Of a DNA stretch of 12,390 nt, positions 7,321 through 12,390 are shown in pieces. Below the pieces are notes generated by a model, which was given only the letters and a program-made list of their open reading frames with translations, was not told where the DNA came from and did not search any database. How positions within the stretch are numbered: the stretch's first letter is position 1; every line of letters begins with the position of its first letter. Position numbers and translations under genes: made by a program. The DNA comes from Saksenaea vasiformis B4078 (lineage: Eukaryota; Mucoromycota; Mucoromycetes; Mucorales; Saksenaeaceae): the NCBI GenBank assembly GCA_000697055.1, contig JNDT01001307.1, positions 1 through 12,390 on the forward strand, written 5' to 3'.

Positions 7321-8383
7321 GCAATTATTTTTGTACTTAACTGCTTTCATCCATACCTATAGAGAAACAAATTTACTCTATATAGACTACAAAGCATTGG
7401 TATATTTGCATACCCAAAAAGAGCTTAATCTTATGCCCATCAAATGGTTAAATAGATGGTTAGATTACAACTTTGATGTTATATATCTAAAAGAGATCAA
7501 TAACACATTGTCTGACCAACTTTCTCACCTTTTCTCTGTGGCAAAAGAGCTGGAAGAAGGTGAGCAACCTTCATCAGTAAGTGTCAAACTTGATAAGGAT
7601 CCAAATTCCTGAGCTGCAAAACTGCTCCAAAATATGGTAGAACTACCAGAACAAGATCGCCATGAATTATTGCAGGAGTCTCACCTATTTGGTCACTTCA
7701 GTGCAGAAACAATCATTAAAGATCTGTATAAAAAAGGAATATACTGGCCAAACTTGAAGGAAGAAGCCTTAAACATTACAAAATCATGTTCTCAGTATCA
7801 AGAATTTAATATAATATAACATGGTTTTACTCCTTTACATCCAATCAGTACAGATATTCCAGACAATCACTGGACAATTGATCTGGCAGAAAAATTACCT
7901 GAAATATACAATGACAATACTTACCTTCTGATGCTTGTAGATATTTGTATACAATTTTGCATCCTAAGTCCAATCTCTGATAAACAAGCAAAAACCATTG
8001 TGTAGCAGTTAGTACAAATATTCTGCAACTTTGGTCTACCATGCATATTACAATCTGACAATGGCACTGAATTTGCCAATAAACTTATGGAACTATTTGT
8101 AGAAACAGCTAGTTTTGACCACTACCTAATTATACCATATTATTTTCAGGCAAATGGCACTGCTGAAAGATGGGTACAATCTGCAATCAAGGACATTAAA
8201 AAACAAATGGAAGGTACAACAAACGATTGAGATTGATATGTTCCTACAATTTGATTAACATTAAATAACAAAGTATTGGAATGACACAACTCAAGACCTT
8301 TTACACTTATGTTTGCCTACAACCCAAATAAACTGAAAGATTACTAAAAGGACAAACCATCAAAGTCTGTAAATATTAAAGAA
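7321..8383 (+). pseudogene. Ty3/gypsy RNase H end and integrase core (copy 1)
   Basis: RNase H continues with a likely 2-nt deletion near 7384, LYIDYKALVYLHTQKEL (Asp 7385-7387) and the final Asp at 7514-7516. The integrase zinc domain has HLFGHF near 7680, but its second Cys pair reads CSQY, so one zinc ligand is lost. The integrase catalytic triad is still visible: Asp 7880-7882, Asp 8057-8059 in SDNGTEF, and Glu 8165-8167 in TAERWVQ, with 35 residues between the last two (DD35E). From 7385 onward a single frame holds, broken by stops at 7610, 7817, 8003, 8228, 8234 and several more to about 8345. Domain order RT-RNase H-integrase is diagnostic of Ty3/gypsy. Confidence 0.82.
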
Positions 8384-8966
8384 TTGCAAAATGCAATCAA
8401 GAAAATGGAGCAAATTATCTTCCCAGTAATAAATGAGTGTATAAAACAAATGAATGATGCCAGAAAAATGCAATTTGAGAAAAATAACAAAATAATTGAA
8501 TTTCAGCCTGGCCAACAAGTAATAGTCAAGGTCAAAGAGAAACAAGGCAAATTTGATGCCAAATATGATGGACCATATATAATTGTCTGCAAAACAAAAG
8601 GCAGTTCATATGTCCTCAAAGACAATTAAAATGATTTGAAAAGGAGAAATTATACTTCATCTGAATTAAAACTAGCACGTCAAAGTAAAAAACAAACTAC
8701 TGAAAAAGTCTATGTAGTTAACTACATATTGGCTCATAGAAAGGAAGCAAATAATCAATATAGCTACAAAGTATGATAGAAGAGATACACCAGTGAGCAT
8801 GATACTTGGAAGCCACTGAGTTCATTTGATGATCTCATTACAATTAGTACCTATTGGTACTGCATTGACCAAAACGCTCCTATAAATAACAAAGAAAGAC
8901 ATGGTAGAGATACTCCTTCAGATCTATCTCAAAAGAAAAAAAAGCAAAAGGTGACAAAACGCTGTA
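8384..8966 (+). pseudogene. Chromovirus integrase C-terminus and chromodomain (copy 1)
   Basis: The segment carries KEKQGKFDAKYDGPYIIVCKT, a GPY/F module, and then from 8711 to about 8835 a chromodomain: YVVNYILAHRKEANNQYSYKV, two adjacent stops (TGA 8774-8776, TAG 8777-8779), KRYTSEHDTWKP. The stops replace the Cys-Trp of CWKGY in copy 2, removing one aromatic-cage tryptophan. The Tyr and the Trp of TWKP remain. Chromodomains on chromovirus integrases are thought to steer integration to marked chromatin. A lysine-rich tail (SQKKKKQKVTKR) ends near 8964. No polypurine tract or LTR like that of copy 2 was recognised downstream. Confidence 0.8.
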
Positions 8967-8976
8967 AACATCTATT

Positions 8977-9012
8977 ATTTTTTTTATTTTTTTTATTTTT
9001 TTTATTTTTTTT
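8977..9012. repeat. Perfect 9-bp tandem repeat (A + eight T) x4
   Basis: Four exact tandem copies of ATTTTTTTT occupy 8977-9012, with irregular T-rich sequence after. Because nine bases equal three codons, the array stays open in translation and gives a run of Phe/Leu that is not a membrane protein. It marks the boundary between the copy 1 integrase tail and A/T-rich spacer. Confidence 0.85.
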
Positions 9013-9489
9013 ATTTTATCTTTTTATTATTTTTTTATCAATATTGATATATGTATTAGCAAAAGGAGAAATAAAAATGGAGATGACAGAAAAGAAAAAA
9101 AAAAGCATGATGTACATAAAAAAAATCATAAAGAAAATACATAAAAAAGAACTACTACCATACAAATTGAAGACCACTAATTACATGCTCTCAACTATCA
9201 TAAAAGAAAAGCCTCTGTAGTAACCCAGATAAATTGAAATGAAGCAACATGGTATAAGTGTAGTTTTGTATAAGAGAGAAAAAGAAGAAAAAAAAAGAAA
9301 AAAAAGAGAAAAGAAAATATGTCATTCAGTTGTAAGTAAGTACTGGATACTTTTATAGTCAGTATCAAAAACTTCAAAGAGTTAATGATAATAAAGGTAT
9401 CAATGGAGTGATCAGAGATAAAAAGAAAAGCATAGATAAAAAATAAAGTCAAAAGCAGTAGAAAATCAAAGAGAAATAAAGACACACTT
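9013..9489. other. A/T-rich spacer with purine-rich tracts
   Basis: No gene is seen here. The plus strand is strongly purine-biased in places (about 9281-9320 is nearly all A and G), with further A-rich runs near 9085-9140 and 9418-9480. This is where the 3' LTR of the plus-strand Ty3 copy should lie. A TGATGTAC near 9108 after an A/G run is weakly reminiscent of the copy 2 LTR start, but the sequence beyond it does not match. Confidence 0.5.
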
Positions 9490-9982
9490 GCTTGTCAAAG
9501 TAATATCATACTGAAAATTGTCTTTATTGTAATCTCTATGAGGGCTACTTATACTAGTTCTAGTCTATGGCTGTTTTACAAATAATCATTGTTGTGATGG
9601 ATATTTAGCAAGTCTGATCTATAAAAAGGATCAAAGTGATTATATAATGAGATCAAAGTGATTTCTTCAGAGTAGAAGTTTGATTTTGGGTTTTCAAGAG
9701 TGAGATGAGTGTGCAGAATTGTCAAGATGTCAGAATTGTATTGTAGTAGGTGAGAAAGGTGTCTGTATTGCCAGGAAGAAGGTCAATTCTGAAGTGTTGG
9801 TTAATTGGTGTCAAGAATCAGGTGGGTAGAGTATGTGAGACTTGGTCAGGATTGTTTTATTCTGTGTAAAAGAACTGGGGACTGAATTATAATTTACTAT
9901 CCAATTAACTGAACTGATGGAGTAATGCTGAGTATACATTGTGCTAGTAAATGTATGACAAAGAAGTCTGGATACAACATCA
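9490..9982 (-). mobile_element. Probable 3' LTR of the minus-strand chromovirus (copy 2)
   Basis: Read on the minus strand, sequence directly after the polypurine tract begins TGATGTTGTATCC (from 9982 downward), a normal LTR start. Farther on are TATAAG (9548-9553) and AATAAA (9523-9528), giving a U3-R order with a compact promoter and polyadenylation signal. The lower boundary is uncertain because the 5' LTR is outside the window, so no pair can be compared; about 9490 is a guess. The stretch lacks coding capacity, as expected. Contains a 13-bp direct repeat at 9629 and 9651. Confidence 0.5.
9629..9663. repeat. 13-bp direct repeat within the probable LTR
   Basis: GATCAAAGTGATT occurs exactly at 9629-9641 and 9651-9663, a 22-bp period (about two helical turns). 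If this is the U3 part of the LTR, such repeats could be transcription-factor sites; this is inference only. Confidence 0.5.
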
Positions 9983-9991
9983 TCTTCCCCC
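9983..9991 (-). other. Polypurine tract (plus-strand cDNA primer) of copy 2
   Basis: On the minus strand GGGGGAAGA immediately precedes the TGATG that opens the probable LTR. Its position, downstream of the integrase/chromodomain and abutting a TG dinucleotide, is that of the polypurine tract which primes plus-strand DNA synthesis in LTR retrotransposons. Confidence 0.6.
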
Positions 9992-10150
9992 AGGCTTTTA
10001 GCTGATGTGGCTTCTTTGATTGTGTACGATTTATTTTCTGGAGGAGATTTTCTGACACTTGCTAACTTTAGCTGGACCGCGTGAGGAGCTTGCTATGGTA
10101 GTCCTACTGCGCTTGCCATTGCCATATTTTGGAGGTTCTTTTCTACCAAG
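9992..10150 (-). other. 3' untranslated or C-terminal tail region of copy 2
   Basis: Past the TGA at 10151-10153 the minus strand stays open in the same frame for about 40 codons and encodes a Lys/Arg/Ser-rich stretch with an SSSRGP-like phrase. The plus-strand copy has a basic tail at the same place without a stop after YW. The tail may have been coding originally, or it may be untranslated leader to the polypurine tract. Confidence 0.4.
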
Positions 10151-10528
10151 TCAGTGCCAGTAATTACTAACTGTCGGGGGGTCATCAAATGAACTAGGTG
10201 GTTCCCAAGTGTCATGTTCACTAGAATAGCCTTTCCAGCATACTTTATACTGGTAATGTTTGTTTGCTTCCTTTTTATGAGCTACAATGCAGTCAATGAT
10301 GTAGCGTCTTTCAGTGATATCTTGGATATTAGGAATTACAGATTTTAATTCTGACGGTATGTAATTTTGGCATTCTAGCTCCATTTGTTTGTCCTTTAGA
10401 ATGTAGGAACCGCCTTTCGTTTTGCAGACAACTGTATATGGTCCTTCATATTCTGCATCAAATTTGCCTTGTTTTTCTTTTATGCATACCATTACTTGAT
10501 CACCTGGTTTATATTCTACCAGTTTGTT
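10151..10528 (-). pseudogene. Chromovirus integrase C-terminus with intact chromodomain (copy 2)
   Basis: Minus strand. EYEGPYTVVCKTKGGSYILKD is the GPY/F module. The chromodomain (10181-10309) reads RRYIIDCIVAHKK...YKVCWKGYSSEHDTWEP, with the expected aromatic-cage Tyr, Trp and Trp all present and the hallmark WKGY and TWEP. It likely binds modified histone tails and guides integration, as known for chromoviruses; the exact mark cannot be told. It follows the integrase core in the same frame but is separated by a TGA at 10529-10531. The frame closes at TGA 10151-10153, which may or may not be the original end. Confidence 0.85.
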
Positions 10529-11173
10529 TCATACATCGTATTTTTCTTTAGATGCATTATTCACCTGTTTTGTGCGCTCATTTATCGCTGGGAAGATTAT
10601 TTCCTCCATTTCTTTGATGGCTTTTTTATATGTTGCGATACTCACGGTTTTTGCAGGTTTGTCATTGCGATAGTTCCTGAATTCATTTAGATTTCTGGCA
10701 AACATTAAAGAGAAAGGCCATGAATTGTATCTTTGTGAGACTTTGATATTTAAAGATAATTGTATTGCAGGAACATATGAGTCCCAATTTCTTGTTTCGC
10801 CTTCCATAAGTTTTTTTATGCCTTTGATTGCAGATTGCACCCATCTTTCAGCAGCGCCATTTGCCTGTGGGTGGTAAGGAGTTATGAGACGATGGTCAAA
10901 ACCAGCAGTCTCTGCAAATAATTCCATGAGTTCATTTGAAAACTCTGTGTCATTATCTGATTGCAGGATTCTTGATATACTAAAGTCACAAAATACTTGG
11001 ATTAATTGTTTGACAATGGTAACTGCTTGCTTATCAGGGATTGGGCACAATATGCAAAATCTGGTACATATGTCCACAAGCACTAAGAGATATTGGTTTC
11101 CATTATCCATAGTTAGAAGTTTGCCTGCAAGGTCAATCGCCCAGTGATCTCCTGGTATTTCTGCACTAATTGG
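10529..11173 (-). pseudogene. Ty3/gypsy integrase catalytic core (copy 2)
   Basis: Minus strand. The core begins with HWAIDLAG (first catalytic Asp at 11132-11134), continues through LVLVDICTRF and QSDNDTEF (second Asp 10955-10957), and reaches ANGAAERWVQSAIK (Glu 10847-10849). There are 35 residues between second Asp and Glu, the DD35E spacing. All three are intact. No frameshift occurs; only the TGAs at 11174-11176 and 10529-10531 bound it. The TGA at 11174 sits where copy 1 has His in PLHPIS. Integrase joins element cDNA ends to host DNA. Similarity to copy 1 is high in this block (about 30 of 38 residues identical around the Glu motif, counted by eye). Confidence 0.86.
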
Positions 11174-12112
11174 TCATAATGGATTAAAACCATGATGCAT
11201 AACGTTAAATTTCTGACAGTGTGGGCATGATTTTGTGATGCACAAGGCATCTTCTTTGAGGTTGGGCCAGTGCAAGCCCTTTTTGTGGAGATCTTTTATG
11301 ATTGCCTCAGCTCCAAAATGCCCAAATAGATGGGATTCTTGTAGTATTTTTTCATGGTCTTCTTCTGGTGGTTCAACTGCTTCCCTGAGCAATTTTGCTG
11401 CTCTTGCTGCTTGTTCTTTGACCGATTTCATATTGGCCATAAGCGTGTCATCACCCTCCCCCAGCTCGTTTTCAGTGGGGAAAAGGCGGGATAGCTCATC
11501 TGGTAACATATTGTTAATGCCCTTGAGATGGACAATATTGAAATTGTAATCCAGAAGTCTGTTGAGCCACTTGATCAGCATAGGGTTCAGTTCTTTTTGT
11601 GTGTGCAAATACACCAAAGCTTTGTGATCTGTATACAATGTGAATTTGTTACCCCAGAGGTAAGGATGGAAGCGATTGAGTGCAAATATTACAGCCAGAA
11701 GTTCCTTTTTGGTCACAGAGTAATTTTTCTCAGATGTACTTAGGGATCTGACCAAAAAAGCAATATGCTGTTTTTGACCATTTTTACCCTCTTGGTACAA
11801 TACTGCACCAACTCCAGCATTAGATGCATCTGTGGCAACGCAGAATGGTCTAGTAAAGTCCAGTTGGTGAAGCACTGGGTGTACCAAAAGAAGTTGTTTA
11901 AGCGAATCAAATGCTCTTTGATGTTCATCATTCCATACCTTTGAAAGATCTGGCACCTTTTGCAAGCGATCCAATGGGCTGGTTAATCTGGAAACATTTG
12001 GGATATGATTGCAGAAGTAGTTGATGATACCTAGAAAACGTTCGATATCTTTGCTGGTTTTAAGATTTGGCCATTCCTGCACATTAGCGACCTAGCATGG
12101 GTCCAGGGCTTT
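11174..12112 (-). pseudogene. Ty3/gypsy RT thumb, RNase H and integrase zinc domain (copy 2)
   Basis: Minus strand, open from about 12091 to 11177. RT connection motif RFLGIINYFCNHIPNVS leads to RNase H, whose four acidic residues are all present: D in ATDASN, E in KKELLAV, D in LYTDHKALVYL, and D in PDELSRL (residues 85, 127, 152 and 195 counted from the codon at 12080-12082). A linker leads to the integrase HHCC zinc domain: HLFGHF supplies both His (251, 255) and CPHC both Cys (286, 289). The upstream TAG at 12092-12094 and TGA at 12113-12115 separate it from the RT palm in the same frame. RNase H degrades the RNA of the RNA:DNA hybrid during reverse transcription. Confidence 0.88.
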
Positions 12113-12390
12113 TCAGCCACCTTCAGAAATACAGAATCTGAGGAGATAGATGGAGCGCATACCAAGAAAACATTTTTTGGGATTGAGGACTAAATTAACT
12201 TTTGTTAATCGCTCAATGACCGTGATGACATGTTTTGTATGCTCCTCCAAATCATTTGAGAAAATAATGATGTCATCTACAAACGTTGCAACAAAATGTA
12301 AATCTTGAAGCAGGATATTCATAACTCTTTGAAATTTGGATGAGATCGTTTTGATGCCAAAGGGACATCCTATGAACATGTAGGATTTGC
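12113..12390 (-). pseudogene. Ty3/gypsy reverse transcriptase palm, cut by window edge (copy 2)
   Basis: Minus strand, continuing beyond base 12390. It reads GCPFGIKTISSKFQRVMNILLQ and then FVATFVDDIIIFS, with the polymerase FVDD box (YxDD family) at 12272-12283 intact, unlike the FADN of copy 1. The stretch LVLNPKKCFLG follows, also typical of Ty3 RT, ending at TGA 12113-12115. The upstream fingers, protease, gag and 5' LTR must lie to the right of the window. Confidence 0.88.

Noticed and set aside
8951..9220. ORF with Phe/Leu-rich repeats resembling transmembrane segments
   Set aside because: Produced by the (A+T8) tandem repeat, whose 9-bp period keeps any frame open, plus A-rich sequence.
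9198..9485. Minus-strand ORF with poly-Phe stretch
   Set aside because: Translation of an A/G-rich plus-strand tract; no domain and low-complexity composition.
11235..11743. Plus-strand ORFs opposite copy 2 pol
   Set aside because: Shadow frames of the minus-strand RNase H/integrase coding sequence; no family resemblance.

Overview
The window reads as repeat-rich, AT-rich eukaryotic genomic DNA made almost entirely of decayed transposable elements. No intact host gene was recognised, nor any tRNA, rRNA or CRISPR array. The best guess for the source is a fungus, perhaps an early-diverging (Mucoromycota-type) lineage. This is inference from the element families (Ty3/gypsy chromovirus, Mutator-like transposase fused to an OTU protease, Tc1-like ends) and from two very short candidate introns (68 and 42 nt) with fungal-type splice signals. 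The sequence alone cannot name a species.

Layout. Bases 1-270 hold a probable Tc1/mariner-type end or a small MITE. Bases 270-725 are non-coding, with two intron-like GTAAGT...AG segments. Bases 730-889 are a degenerate tandem array of CAC + T-tract units. Bases 915-3322, flanked by candidate terminal inverted repeats, are a decayed Mutator-like transposase (MULE): DDE domain, SWIM-type Cys/His motif, AT-hook-like motif, then a C-terminal OTU-type cysteine protease domain. Almost all of it lies in one reading frame. Removing two candidate introns brings the N-terminal motifs into register, and most of the remaining in-frame stops are TGA. Bases 3372-5567 are AT-rich non-coding DNA with two small inverted repeats.

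Bases 5568-8966 (+ strand) are a heavily decayed Ty3/gypsy pol: possible zinc knuckle, protease, reverse transcriptase (RT), RNase H, DD35E integrase, chromodomain and basic tail. Bases 8967-9480 are A/T simple sequence. Bases 10151-12390 (- strand) are a second, much better preserved member of the same chromovirus family. It runs off the right edge of the window and is followed at lower coordinates by a polypurine tract (9983-9991) and a probable 3' LTR (about 9490-9982). The two pol copies therefore lie tail to tail.

The most notable points are the MULE-OTU fusion with recoverable introns and candidate TIRs, and a decay signature shared across elements. Many stops are TGA at places where arginine is expected, and by-eye CpG counts differ sharply between the old pol copy (7 in about 2.8 kb) and the young one (about 32 in 2.2 kb). 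Both fit C-to-T mutation at methylated CpG.
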